A stretch of DNA of 64,000 nt, taken from positions 248,001 to 312,000 of the forward strand of contig NZ_CP136051.1 in the NCBI RefSeq assembly GCF_032999765.1, given 5' to 3'. Position 1 is the stretch's first letter, and each line of letters opens with the position of its first letter. The notes under the pieces are model-generated. The model was not told the DNA's origin, did not search any database, and saw nothing but the letters and a program-made list of their open reading frames with translations. The position numbers were made by a program, and so were the translations under genes. Source of the stretch: Imperialibacter roseus. GTDB taxonomy: Bacteria; Bacteroidota; Bacteroidia; Cytophagales; Cyclobacteriaceae. Below are positions 26,528 to 35,195 of the stretch, in pieces.

Positions 26528-27425
26528 CAGTTATTAGTACTTTCTCATCCTTTTGTCGATAGAGGTAACCGGAAGGCACAGTAACAGCGTCGAGCGCTAC
26601 GTGAAGGTCATCGTTTGGAAAGCTACCTGTAAAGGTATCATTTAGATCAATGCCTTTTGTTTCAATAACAACCTCATATTGATTTTCTAGCTCTTCCAGC
26701 ACGGCATAATATGGGGTTCTTAAAAAGGAACTTCTGCCATTGAGCCATTCGGATTCGCTGCCAGAAGCAACCTGAAATCTTTCTTCGTGGCCAGCAACTT
26801 CACGATAGCCATCACCTGCAATAAGTGTCAGGTTTTGTGTTGAAGTTTCCACTCCGACCTTTCCCTCGTAACATATTACTTCGTAATAATCGCCACGTTG
26901 TTTAACATTAAATGAAGTACCCAATACGCTTACGGTTCCATTTGAAGTAGCCACCTCAAACGTGGAACCCTTTTTTACTTGAAAAAATCCTTCTCCCTGG
27001 AGCATCACTTTACGGGAAGCAGCCCATTTTTCAGTTTCATAGGCCAACTCAGATCCTTTATTAAGGGTAACCAGTGAAGAATCAGGCAAATAATGAGCTT
27101 TCAACCCTTCAGATAGCATGATGGTTTGAGTATCTGATGAAGGTCGAAGAAGCAAAAACCCAATAACGGAGATAAGAATAACAGAGGCTGCAATCCCGAC
27201 CCATCGTGGCTGCCAAGACACTTTAATAACTTTAGCTTGTTTGTTGTCTGCTGAATGAAAGCGCTTCAATTCCTCTTCAACAGAATAGTCCGGTGGCATG
27301 GCAACACTCAGGCCATTCCATATTTTTAGCAATTGGGCGAACTCATCAGTATCCCTGAGAAGCTTTTCTTCTGCTTCTGTAAGCTGACCTGCCAGCCATT
27401 TCCTTATGAGTTCTTCATTTTTCAT
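26517..27425 (-). CDS. FecR-family anti-sigma regulator
   Basis: 302 residues from ATG 27425 (MKNEELIRKWLAGQL), 15 bp after an alternative earlier in-frame start. N-terminal cytoplasmic helices bind sigma, one transmembrane helix follows at about residues 86-103 (VGIAASVILISVIGFLLL), and the periplasmic FecR domain starts with SEGLKAHYLPDSSLVTL. The C-terminal secretin-like subdomain would contact the STN domain of the receptor. It is the middle gene of sigma, FecR, receptor. Confidence 0.8.
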   Translation of the reverse strand: MKNEELIRKWLAGQLTEAEEKLLRDTDEFAQLLKIWNGLSVAMPPDYSVEEELKRFHSADNKQAKVIKVSWQPRWVGIAASVILISVIGFLLLRPSSDTQTIMLSEGLKAHYLPDSSLVTLNKGSELAYETEKWAASRKVMLQGEGFFQVKKGSTFEVATSNGTVSVLGTSFNVKQRGDYYEVICYEGKVGVETSTQNLTLIAGDGYREVAGHEERFQVASGSESEWLNGRSSFLRTPYYAVLEELENQYEVVIETKGIDLNDTFTGSFPNDDLHVALDAVTVPSGYLYRQKDEKVLITGGK

Positions 27426-27485
27426 AATCCTTCCCTTCAAAAAACCGCAATGTCCGCTATTTCCCTACCGCTCATAATTATTTAT

Positions 27486-28001
27486 TTACAAAATGTTTCC
27501 AAGTTTCTCCCGCAAAGTGTTCATTGCTTTGTATAGTCTTTTTTCTACAGCCTTCTCTGAAATGCCTAACATTTCAGCAATTTCTTTCTGTTTCTTGCCT
27601 TCTATCCGCTTCAATAATAAGGTCACCCGTTGTTCCTCCGGAAGCTCCTGAAGGGCCCGATTCAACTTGTCCTCAAATTCAGATTCCTCCATTAAATACT
27701 GTGGGTTCTCCTTGCTACTCTCGTCTACTTTCAGATCGGGCTGATGCTTTAGTGCCGTATTTTTCTTTGACAAATTGTTTTTCATCAAATTATTGGCACA
27801 TACGAAAAGAAATCCTCTCGCCTTTTCAATAGTTACTTTATTACAATTATCCCACAGCTTTCCAAAGGCCTCTTGAACAAGGTCCTTTGCTTCGTCTTCA
27901 TCCTGATATTTGAAATGCAGGAAATTAAACAGGTCCTTGGCATTATCCACAAAGACCTGATTGAAAACCTTTTCTTTACATACGTTATCACTTTTTTCCA
28001 T
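27486..28001 (-). CDS. ECF RNA polymerase sigma factor (FecI-like)
   Basis: 171 residues with sigma region 2 (FNFLHFKYQDEDEAKDLVQEAF) and region 4 (LKRIEGKKQKEIAEMLGISE, then KAVEKRLYKAM). It heads the operon with the FecR and receptor genes. Its likely targets are the 40-bp elements at 23165 and 28102; no copy lies in front of its own gene, so autoregulation is not evident. Confidence 0.8.
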   Translation of the reverse strand: MEKSDNVCKEKVFNQVFVDNAKDLFNFLHFKYQDEDEAKDLVQEAFGKLWDNCNKVTIEKARGFLFVCANNLMKNNLSKKNTALKHQPDLKVDESSKENPQYLMEESEFEDKLNRALQELPEEQRVTLLLKRIEGKKQKEIAEMLGISEKAVEKRLYKAMNTLREKLGNIL

Positions 28002-28101
28002 TTCTCGCTACTGAATTAGCATCAGTATGACATTGTGTTCAAACCAACACTTAAAGTCTCATAACCCAAAATTGAAAGTAAAAAAAAATAATTACTCTCA
28101 G

Positions 28102-28141
28102 CCGGTAGGGATTTTTTTAGGGTTTCTGTTTTTTGATTGAA
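28102..28141 (+). promoter_or_regulatory. Candidate ECF-sigma promoter, copy 2
   Basis: CCGGTAGGGATTTTT, six variable bases, then TTTCTGTTTTTTGATTGAA, matching 23165-23204 in 32 of 40 positions at identical spacing. The element ends immediately before the ATG at 28142, so the transcript may lack a leader. Confidence 0.6.
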
Positions 28142-29176
28142 ATGAAGCATACACTATTCATATTGATAAAACACTTGATTTTAGGCATCAGCTTAATGGC
28201 TTTGACTAGTTGTCAAGTTGAAATTGAACCTGAACTTGAAATAGGTATGGATGGGATCATTTCAGATGATCCAGTAGCGCGGTCAATTGTAGCCGTTTCG
28301 ACTAAAGATGGCTCTGGAGACAACATCATTGATCAATCAAGCTGTACAACGGTCGTATTCCCAATTAAAGGAATTTTCGAAGATGAAGAGCAGGTGTTCG
28401 AGACTTTCGACGAAGTGGATGCCCTTGGAGCAGGAATTTTAGAAGTAGAATGGTTATTTCCTCTCAATGTCATCCTATATGACCACTCAGAAATCACCTT
28501 GAATTCTGAAGAAGAGCTTGAAGCCATACAAGATAGCTGTATTGAGGGAGGAAGTGATGCAGACAATGAATGCATTGATTTCAACTATCCATTCACCATT
28601 CAGGTTTTTGACACTCGAACAGAGAGTATAGACTCTCGGGAAATAAATAGCGATCGAGCGGCATACACTACTTTTATATCACCTGATTTGATTACCACAA
28701 TTGAGTATCCGATCAGCATGAATGATGTAACAGGAAATACCATAGAAGCTTTTAGCAATGAAGAATTAGCCAGTATAATATCTAATGCTGATAATTTATG
28801 CGATGAACAGGATGTTATTGAATTTGAAGAAATTTTTGAAGAAGAGCTAAGATTAATTTTCTCCTCAGCAAACTGGCGAGTAAGTTTTTATGAAGAATAT
28901 GGTAGTCAAAACACTTCGCTTTTCTCTGGCTATACGATTCAGTTCAATGAAGACCTGACTATGCAAACTCAAGGTGTAGAGGCCGTAGAGGGTGAATGGG
29001 AAATTGAGTTATTGGACACAGGAGAGGCTATCTCAATGGAATTCGATACTGAAGATCAGCCGCTCGTCCTGTTAAATGAGATCTGGATAATAATAGATTA
29101 TAATCAAACACAAATCACACTGGAATACCAAGACATTGAAGAAGGCATGAAACGACTTCAGCTTTCATCAATTTAA
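28142..29176 (+). CDS. Lipoprotein with C-terminal lipocalin-like domain
   Basis: 344 residues from ATG 28142; an upstream TTG reading would start inside the promoter element. Lipobox LTSC lies near residue 24. The central part has a four-cysteine domain (CTTVVFPIKG, CIEGG, ECIDFNYPF). The last 110 residues look like a small lipocalin-type barrel (WRVSFYEEYG, YTIQFNEDLTMQTQG, VEGEWEIE). It heads an operon with the acidic lipoprotein at 29214. Role unknown; surface binding is likely. Confidence 0.6.
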   Translation: MKHTLFILIKHLILGISLMALTSCQVEIEPELEIGMDGIISDDPVARSIVAVSTKDGSGDNIIDQSSCTTVVFPIKGIFEDEEQVFETFDEVDALGAGILEVEWLFPLNVILYDHSEITLNSEEELEAIQDSCIEGGSDADNECIDFNYPFTIQVFDTRTESIDSREINSDRAAYTTFISPDLITTIEYPISMNDVTGNTIEAFSNEELASIISNADNLCDEQDVIEFEEIFEEELRLIFSSANWRVSFYEEYGSQNTSLFSGYTIQFNEDLTMQTQGVEAVEGEWEIELLDTGEAISMEFDTEDQPLVLLNEIWIIIDYNQTQITLEYQDIEEGMKRLQLSSI

Positions 29177-29213
29177 ATTTTAAGCAAAAAGTACAATTAA
29201 AATAAAACAAACA

Positions 29214-29918
29214 ATGAAACAAACAATGAAACAATTAATGAAGTATGCAGCAGTGATGATGCTTGCAGTTACACTTGCATCCTGCGGTGGTGATGATGAT
29301 AATGTTTCATCTAACCCTACTATTAGCATGAGCTTTAAAGGCAACAGCTCGTCAATCAACGTGCCTGAAGGAAGAGTTATGGCAAATGCCTTACAATTCA
29401 CTTCCGGAACTATCAGACTAAGACAGATTCAATTCCAAGCTGAGACTGAAGCAGGAGATTCTATCGAAGTGGATCTTGAGCAGATTGTAGATATTGATTT
29501 TGCAACTGGCACAACGACTCCTGATCTTAGCAATCTGGTTTTTCCAGTTGGTATTTACACTGAAATTGAGGTAGAATTAGAATTGCAAGACGAGGACAAT
29601 AACCCTTCAGTAGTAATTGAAGGTACGTTCACGGACGCAGACGATAAGGCGCACCCAATTCGCTTTGAATTCAATTCGGGAGAAACCTTTGAAGTAGAGA
29701 AAGAAGGAAGAATAGTTTTTGGAGAAGGGGCCAATGTTTTAGCTGAGGTAACTTTTGATCCGGGAGTTTGGTTTGCCGGAGTAACCACAGAAGAGCTGTC
29801 GATGGCAACTAAGAACAATGCTGGGGTAATTGTAATCAGCGAAACAAGCAATGAAGAGATTTTTGATATTGTAGCTGATGGCCTTGACTTAGCCACTGAA
29901 ATAGAAATTAGATTATAA
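29214..29918 (+). CDS. Acidic lipoprotein, family member 2
   Basis: 234 residues; lipobox LASC, followed by GGDDDN. It shares the plan of the proteins at 23222 and 42138: an early GR...SG segment, IVDIDFATGTTTPD, and a GIYTEIEVELELQ strand pair with the pattern G-Y-EIE. The acidic insert is shorter here. Probably transcribed with the gene 37 bp upstream. Function unknown. Confidence 0.6.
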   Translation: MKQTMKQLMKYAAVMMLAVTLASCGGDDDNVSSNPTISMSFKGNSSSINVPEGRVMANALQFTSGTIRLRQIQFQAETEAGDSIEVDLEQIVDIDFATGTTTPDLSNLVFPVGIYTEIEVELELQDEDNNPSVVIEGTFTDADDKAHPIRFEFNSGETFEVEKEGRIVFGEGANVLAEVTFDPGVWFAGVTTEELSMATKNNAGVIVISETSNEEIFDIVADGLDLATEIEIRL

Positions 29919-29939
29919 GTTAAGTTGATTTTGGTTCAA

Positions 29940-29969
29940 AAGTCTGGGTGAAAACTCAGGCTTTTTTTC
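29940..29969 (+). terminator. Intrinsic terminator
   Basis: The stem CTGGGT/ACTCAG with loop GAAA (one G-T pair) is followed by seven T. It ends the lipoprotein operon. Confidence 0.6.
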
Positions 29970-30051
29970 ATGCTGTTTTTTCTACGGAATTTTTGAAGCA
30001 GAGTGTTTAAGAAACTTTTTTACCCAAAGACCAGCATTTCATTCAATTATC

Positions 30052-31477
30052 TTTTACTGTCATCCGGGGAAAACGCTAATGAATTTGGTGAAGGTTAAAA
30101 AAGTACAATAGCGAGGTAGTTAAACCCCGCTAAAGTCATGATGTTTGGTGCGACTAAACAACCTACATCATGGATAAAAATACAAATTTAAGTGGTCAGC
30201 CCATACTTTGCCAGCTACTTTCCTTCTTACCTCGGGAAATTGTGGACTCCAGCGTAGCAGAGCACCAAAGTGATCGTTACTACAAAACACTGACCACTTA
30301 CAGGCAATTGGTTTTCATGCTTTATGGAGTAGTAACCAAATGCTATTCACTCAACAGCCTTTGTAAGAATTTGCTATTTCTGGAAGATAAGCTGACCTAT
30401 TTGGGTATTGACAGACTTCCGGCAGTGAGTACACTGAGCGATGCGAATATCAATCGTTGTAGTGATGTTTTTGCTACCATCTATCAACGCTTGTACCACT
30501 ACTACCAAGACAGGTTGAAGCCAGTTCACTGTGGCTTGCTTTTAGATGAGATAGATGTAGAAAAAGTAGCCATTTTTGACTCCTCCACCATCACTTTGTT
30601 TGTAGATGTGTTTAAGGGAGCAGGCCGTAATTCACTCACAGGCAGAAAGAAGGGAGGGCTAAAGATTCATACCAAGCTGCCCTTGGGTGGCTTTGTTCCC
30701 GATCTGGTTCACATCAGTGAAGCTGCTTGCAACGATAGATCCTTTCTCGGACAGCTTGAAGTAGAGAAGGGAGGGATTTATGTATTTGATAAGGGCTATG
30801 TTAACTATCAAAAATGGGCTGCCTGGACACAGATGGGAGCCTTCTTTATAACCAGGCTAAATGAAAATGCCAATTATCATGTTTTAACCGGACAGCATAA
30901 TCACATCATTGATTATGCAGACGGAGGAGTTACTAGCGACCAGCTAGTCTTGCTCAATCCAACTGGGAAGGCAGTAAAAGCACGATTGATTGTGTATAAA
31001 GATTCAGAAAGTGGTCATATCCTCAAATTTCTCTCTAACATGTTTGACTATCAGGCCGACACAATCATACTCCTCAATAAATATCGGTGGAATATCGAAG
31101 TGGTCTTCAAACGGCTAAAACAGAATTTTGAGTTGAGTTATTTTTTCTCGGACAGCACAGAGGGGATTAAAACTCAGATATGGATTGCATTGATAGCCAA
31201 CCTACTGTTCTCGGTCATTCATAAACAGTGCAAAGAAGCTGAAGTGTTTGTCACTTTAGTAAGTCTTGCTGTCAACAACATGGGCTCCTATATATCTCTG
31301 GTGAAAATTGTGAACGCTGGTAGGCTAACCGAGTCGGAGCGTGACCTCAAAATAATATGACTCCATTTATTTAACATCAAACAGGGGGGTGGTTCTCAAT
31401 TCACAGGAAAATCACCTTAATTTCAACAAACACAGCAATTATCTCCTAAATTAAAATTTAGTCGGATGACAGTAAAA
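30052..31477 (+). mobile_element. IS4-type insertion sequence, 1426 bp
   Basis: Perfect 15-bp terminal inverted repeats TTTTACTGTCATCCG lie at 30052-30066 and, inverted, 31463-31477. A single full-length transposase lies inside. No target duplication is seen: the left flank ends ...CAATTATC and the right flank starts CGGAACC. Lost flanks suggest a deletion or recombination between copies after insertion. The right end supplies the C-terminus of a neighbouring gene. Confidence 0.8.
30170..31360 (+). CDS. IS4-family DDE transposase
   Basis: 396 residues, apparently intact. The catalytic residues are visible: FDSST (D at about 137), VFDKGY (D at about 207) and YRWNIEVVFKRLKQ (the Y-W-IE...K-K signature of IS4, E at about 310). 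A DUF4372-like N-terminal helical part precedes them. Spacing to both inverted repeats is about 115 bp. Likely still able to move the element. Confidence 0.85.
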   Translation: MDKNTNLSGQPILCQLLSFLPREIVDSSVAEHQSDRYYKTLTTYRQLVFMLYGVVTKCYSLNSLCKNLLFLEDKLTYLGIDRLPAVSTLSDANINRCSDVFATIYQRLYHYYQDRLKPVHCGLLLDEIDVEKVAIFDSSTITLFVDVFKGAGRNSLTGRKKGGLKIHTKLPLGGFVPDLVHISEAACNDRSFLGQLEVEKGGIYVFDKGYVNYQKWAAWTQMGAFFITRLNENANYHVLTGQHNHIIDYADGGVTSDQLVLLNPTGKAVKARLIVYKDSESGHILKFLSNMFDYQADTIILLNKYRWNIEVVFKRLKQNFELSYFFSDSTEGIKTQIWIALIANLLFSVIHKQCKEAEVFVTLVSLAVNNMGSYISLVKIVNAGRLTESERDLKII

Positions 31478-31814
31478 CGGAACCATACTTTTTCAGAAAT
31501 CTTTCCTTTGATACAACCCTACCAACACCAAGATAAAATTCTTCTCCAATTCCGAAATAAAGTAACTTTTTATTTCCAATGTCTAAAAACATGGGACTCT
31601 TACTTTGTCGCCATTTGTTGGTTCGAAGTACTGTAGGCAAATCAATTACAACTTTCTCCGAACCTAGTTCTTCGATGTCCACGAGCAATCCATGGGTTTC
31701 CATCAGCCATATCATTCGACTCCCAAAGAATTTCTCAAACAAATTTATTTTTTGATTCAGCATTACCGAGCTTAGTCTTATTACTAGACCAGACTTAGTT
31801 TTAACGTCCGTCAA
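31458..31814 (-). CDS. Hypothetical protein, 3' end replaced by the IS
   Basis: 118 residues; the last five codons (LLSSD region) and the stop come from the IS4-type inverted repeat, so the original C-terminus is lost. The body (VIRLSSVMLNQKINLF, IGNKKLLYFGIGEEFYLG) is beta-rich and unrecognised. It may be a broken gene. Confidence 0.4.
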   Translation of the reverse strand: MTDVKTKSGLVIRLSSVMLNQKINLFEKFFGSRMIWLMETHGLLVDIEELGSEKVVIDLPTVLRTNKWRQSKSPMFLDIGNKKLLYFGIGEEFYLGVGRVVSKERFLKKYGSVLLSSD

Positions 31815-32027
31815 ATGGATGCCCTCTGAGGAACGTATCGGTATATCAACTAATGAGGGTGGAAATGATTTTTTCCAGGTTGCTGACCAGACAGATTTGA
31901 CTTGAGCCCAAGGGAATCATGTATTTCATCCAACGTGATCGAGGTACCCAAACTCCAAAGTGGCTAGAGAACATAGTGCGAGAGACGTAAAGAGAAAAAT
32001 GCAAAGGAGCGTAGATAGGTTTGTTTG
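31815..32027. other. Short non-coding stretch
   Basis: No gene recognised. It contains GAGGGTGGAAATG and other low-information sequence between the trimmed gene and the small WAVR-type gene. Confidence 0.3.
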
Positions 32028-32201
32028 TTATGCTTTTCCTATTGGAGGCTGCTTGCCAGCTGCAGAAGTCTTTACTTCTTTTTTCTTTATCGCTTCAGCT
32101 CGCTGCGTCAACGCAGCGTTGTAGTCGGGCCATCGCTGGTAGTTGGTAATAATCCGCACCGCCCAGGTTGATGTGTTTTTGATGGTAGGGGTTGTTTTCA
32201 C
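32028..32201 (-). CDS. Small protein with WAVRIITNYQR motif
   Basis: 57 residues from a GTG start at 32201 to TAA at 32028. Residues 12-38 (TWAVRIITNYQRWPDYNAAL, then TQRAEA) match the N-terminus of the 153-residue protein at 20696-21157 at protein and DNA level. The tail is basic. The motif has no domain name I know. Low expression signals; it may be a truncated paralogue. Confidence 0.4.
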   Translation of the reverse strand: MKTTPTIKNTSTWAVRIITNYQRWPDYNAALTQRAEAIKKKEVKTSAAGKQPPIGKA

Positions 32202-32292
32202 ACCTCAATTTATTTAATCCAACCAAATAATTAAAGCATTGATTGTCACGATGTTCACTTCTCCATGGTAATGTGGGTTTGTTTTACTCACC

Positions 32293-33051
32293 TCAAATCT
32301 CCAAAACCATATCTCTTCGAAAGGCCGTATGTTCGTTGGCCACCGTATAGCCAAGCTGGTTGGTGTAAAATGTTGTCTTCCCTATTGTCAATGGCTCCTG
32401 GTTGTGGTGAGTGTGGCCGTGAATCCAGTGATCGACTTTGTGTTTCTCAGTCAACCATAGCAAGTCTACATGGAAGGCCTCGTTCAAAGACATTGAGTCA
32501 GGATAGTCACAATAGTCCGGAGGGTAGGGGGCATGGTGACTGACTACGACCGTTTGGCCGTCAAATAGCTTGGCCAATTCCGTTTCGAGAAATGCCAGGC
32601 ACAGGGCATGACATTCATTGTACTCATGAGTAGAGAACCTTTCTCCTTGATATTTACAAACATGAAAATCATTCAACTTGTAATCAATGAATTTGTGATT
32701 TGTAATTTGAGTGAACAAGGTGCTAAACAGGAGCCGAACCTTGCCGATCACAACGACTTGATTGTTCAGATAAAAAACTTTATCCCGAGCAGCCATATTT
32801 AGCGAGGGGAATAGGCCATCAATATCGAAGCTATAATTATAAAATTCGTGGTTACCTGGAACGATGTAGACTTTGTCGAATTGACTTGACAACAAGTCAA
32901 AGAACGGTGAACTGAGGTGCAGATCGGATAGATAGGTGATATCTCCGGCTAAAATCAAAATCTCAGCTGATGGGATAATTGGGTTCTTGTATATCCAGGC
33001 TGCATTGGCTGGCATTTCCAGGTGTAAATCTGAGGCGTATTGGATTTTCAA
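32293..33051 (-). CDS. Calcineurin-like metallophosphoesterase
   Basis: 252 residues with all five signature blocks: DLHLE (residue 8), AGDITYLSD, GNHEFY, SHHAPYP and GHTHHN. These bind a dinuclear metal centre that hydrolyses phosphomono- or diesters. No signal peptide, so cytoplasmic. The short stand-alone form occurs often in accessory regions; the substrate cannot be inferred. The gene looks monocistronic. Confidence 0.8.
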   Translation of the reverse strand: MKIQYASDLHLEMPANAAWIYKNPIIPSAEILILAGDITYLSDLHLSSPFFDLLSSQFDKVYIVPGNHEFYNYSFDIDGLFPSLNMAARDKVFYLNNQVVVIGKVRLLFSTLFTQITNHKFIDYKLNDFHVCKYQGERFSTHEYNECHALCLAFLETELAKLFDGQTVVVSHHAPYPPDYCDYPDSMSLNEAFHVDLLWLTEKHKVDHWIHGHTHHNQEPLTIGKTTFYTNQLGYTVANEHTAFRRDMVLEI

Positions 33052-33215
33052 TGATGATGGTTTGGAGTAGCTGAAAGTAGTTAAATTTCTGGACGAGGGA
33101 CTAAGAATAATCCTGTTATTTTAGTTAACATAAAATTACGTCTCTAACACGCATTACCCAAAGTGCAATTTTCTGCATTCTGAGTTTCAGTAAAAACTCC
33201 CTGTTTTGGGCGCCA

Positions 33216-33491
33216 TTATTTCTTGCCAAAAGACGGGTCGGCCGTTAACACAACATAGGCCTCCGGACCATAGGTGCGCAGGTGAAAATGGGCCTCGTCG
33301 GAAAGGTCTAATTTTTCGAGCTGCTCGGAAAGCCTGCTCTGACTTCTAATGTATTCTACTTCAAATTGCGGCGTCTGTTTCAACCTCCTTTGATCGGCTA
33401 ACTGAAAAGCAATCTTTTTCATGGCCAGGTCCAGGAACAAGTGAGCGTACTGTTCGTTTTTCAGGAATTCTTTGAATTCGGTTTCTTCCAT
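33216..33491 (-). CDS. Small hypothetical protein, third gene of the C-box operon
   Basis: 91 residues, helical, starting MEETEFKEFLKNEQYAHLFL, with a later LRTYGPEAYVVLTADPSFGKK. No recognised domain. It lies 68 bp beyond the preceding gene in the same direction, so it probably belongs to the same divergent operon as 33560 and 33907. Function unknown. Confidence 0.45.
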   Translation of the reverse strand: MEETEFKEFLKNEQYAHLFLDLAMKKIAFQLADQRRLKQTPQFEVEYIRSQSRLSEQLEKLDLSDEAHFHLRTYGPEAYVVLTADPSFGKK

Positions 33492-33559
33492 AAATTGACA
33501 GATTGGGTAGTGATAGTTTAGATTTCTAGGAGTATAAGAGCGTGATTATGTTATCGTAA

Positions 33560-33901
33560 CTATTTCGCAACGTCAAGGTCGAGATCAGTCACCTGGTCTT
33601 GTGCTTGCTCAAAATTGCTTAGCATCTCGTAGTGATTGGCTAGCTTATGTGATATAGCCTTCGTAAGCGAGCTAAATATGCAAGCCTGGCTATATTGCCG
33701 ACCTTCCCGAAAGGTGGTTATCATCGTGTTCAGCGTCTTAAGCGATTCTTCATATTGATTAACGAGCTCCAGGTGATCTTCTTCATCCAACGAACTTATT
33801 GTGTTCAAATGGGCCTCATCCAGCGATTCATAGAAGCCGAATAATTCACTTTCAGTTAACAGCCGGCGAATGGAAAGTAGGGCTTTAGGTTTGACTGACA
33901 T
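33560..33901 (-). CDS. Small hypothetical helical protein, second gene of the C-box operon
   Basis: 113 residues from ATG 33901, selected because it follows the preceding stop by 5 bp; a longer reading would run through the upstream gene. It is entirely helical, with conserved-looking ESELFGFYESLDEAHLNTIS. No domain recognised. Confidence 0.45.
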   Translation of the reverse strand: MSVKPKALLSIRRLLTESELFGFYESLDEAHLNTISSLDEEDHLELVNQYEESLKTLNTMITTFREGRQYSQACIFSSLTKAISHKLANHYEMLSNFEQAQDQVTDLDLDVAK

Positions 33902-33906
33902 ATCGG

Positions 33907-34143
33907 TTAAAATTCGTTTTTGCTTATTCTTTTCAAAAGGTCTTCTTTGATGTCTCCCTGGTGTTCTTGCTTCCACTGAATCAGAACATTGTGGATCACG
34001 GTCGAAATAGGCAAGTCGTAATTAGCTGCAACGCTTTTGAAAAATGAGTGCAGCGACTCAGTAATATTCACCGTGCGCTTCCGTTCATCTTTTTCCTCGA
34101 ACTCCCTCAGGAAGGCTTTAAAGTCCTGTTTCGTGATGTCCAT
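33907..34143 (-). CDS. Small putative DNA-binding protein (RHH-like), first gene of the C-box operon
   Basis: 78 residues. After an acidic start, RKRTVNITESLHSFFKSVAA then LPISTVIHNVLIQWKQEH resembles a ribbon-helix-helix or short HTH protein of mobile elements. It starts 48 bp from the C-box palindrome and is divergent from the controller gene, so it may be regulated by the same operator. Confidence 0.5.
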   Translation of the reverse strand: MDITKQDFKAFLREFEEKDERKRTVNITESLHSFFKSVAANYDLPISTVIHNVLIQWKQEHQGDIKEDLLKRISKNEF

Positions 34144-34191
34144 ATCTCCACCTTTTTGAAGGGCCTATTATAAACAATTTATTTTATAACG

Positions 34192-34217
34192 TGACTATAG
34201 TCTGTAGACTATAGTCA
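34192..34217. promoter_or_regulatory. C-box type operator
   Basis: Half-sites TGACTATAGTCT and AGACTATAGTCA flank a central GT. Each half contains the self-complementary decamer GACTATAGTC, and the two decamers are 14 bp apart with TGTA between. This is the form of the C-boxes bound by controller proteins of type II restriction-modification systems. It sits 21 bp before the controller start codon. Confidence 0.75.
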
Positions 34218-34238
34218 GAGCTCGGCTTAGTTTTCATC

Positions 34239-34463
34239 ATGAATGAGAACCAAGTGGCTTTGATTTTTGGAAAAAGACTTAAAGAATTAAGACTTGAAAA
34301 ATCATTGTCTCAGGAAAAACTCGCACATCATGCTGGATTACATCGTACTTATATCTCTTTGTTGGAGAAGGGTAAAAGACAGCCTTCATTGTCCTCTGCA
34401 ATTAATTTGGCTGATGCTCTTGAGATTAAACTGTCATATTTGCTGACACCATTTTTGAATTGA
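34239..34463 (+). CDS. Controller-type (C protein) XRE regulator
   Basis: 74 residues made almost only of a Cro/C1 HTH. The segment LEKSLSQEKLAHHAGLHRTY then ISLLEKGKRQPSL is characteristic of restriction-modification controller proteins (RTYIS-LE-G-R). The length fits. A C-box lies right upstream, so it should autoregulate as those proteins do. No methyltransferase or endonuclease gene follows: the next 730 bp are non-coding. It may instead control the divergent three-gene operon. Confidence 0.7.
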   Translation: MNENQVALIFGKRLKELRLEKSLSQEKLAHHAGLHRTYISLLEKGKRQPSLSSAINLADALEIKLSYLLTPFLN

Positions 34464-35195
34464 AATTGGGCTGATAGCGTTCGCATACCAACCCTTTCTT
34501 CCAATCCTTAGGAGATAGGTTTGATACATTCCCTGGCTGGCCCAGTCGATAAGATGTTAAGGGAATATGCGTAAATTAGAAAGTGGTGTTTTTACTTGGG
34601 AACTAAATTCCCGTCGTTCATATAGTTTCCCCTTTTTATTCCATTCTCAATTTTGCATATTCGGCACCTGTGCTAATCGCATTAATTAGATTTACAGCAG
34701 TTCTTGAGGTAGCACCGGAGTATTTTGTTGTTGAGGACTCGAAAAAACTGGTGTGATTGAAATAGAAACTTTTTCGTTGATCTGCATTGTGTTAATGGGG
34801 AGATGCTGATTTACCCACACCCAGTAAAGACCTTTAAGGCAGATAGAAGCCAAGGATTTTGCGGCCTATTCCGACACCGATAATTTAAAAATCTTGGCGA
34901 TGAAACCCGAGAGCAAAGGGTTAAAAAAAAGTGCAGTTAGGAGAAACTAACCTTCCGGTCAGGTGTTGACCGTGGCAAGTCTGGCTACTTCTGCCACGAA
35001 AGATATGTTGCACAGGTACTTGACCTGGTGATGAAAAATGGCTGCGGCTATTTATATCAATTTCTTTACTTTCTTTTAGGTTTCGGTTGAGCCTAAAAGT
35101 GCTAAATAGAGGCCAAAGCAAAGACTAATTTGATAGAACGAAGCTTTTTGAGAGAGAATTGGTGCCGGAGAAGACATCCAATACCTCATTGTGAA
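34464..35195. other. Non-coding gap where R-M genes would be expected
   Basis: About 730 bp without a credible gene. A short open stretch around 34834-34950 reads QIEAKDFAAYSDTDNLKILA and then stops after about 40 codons; it looks like a relic. No methyltransferase or nuclease motif is visible in any frame. Confidence 0.4.

Noticed and set aside
34921-35121. 66-codon minus frame in the gap after the controller gene
   Set aside because: No motif, no plausible start, and overlaps nothing conserved; considered chance.
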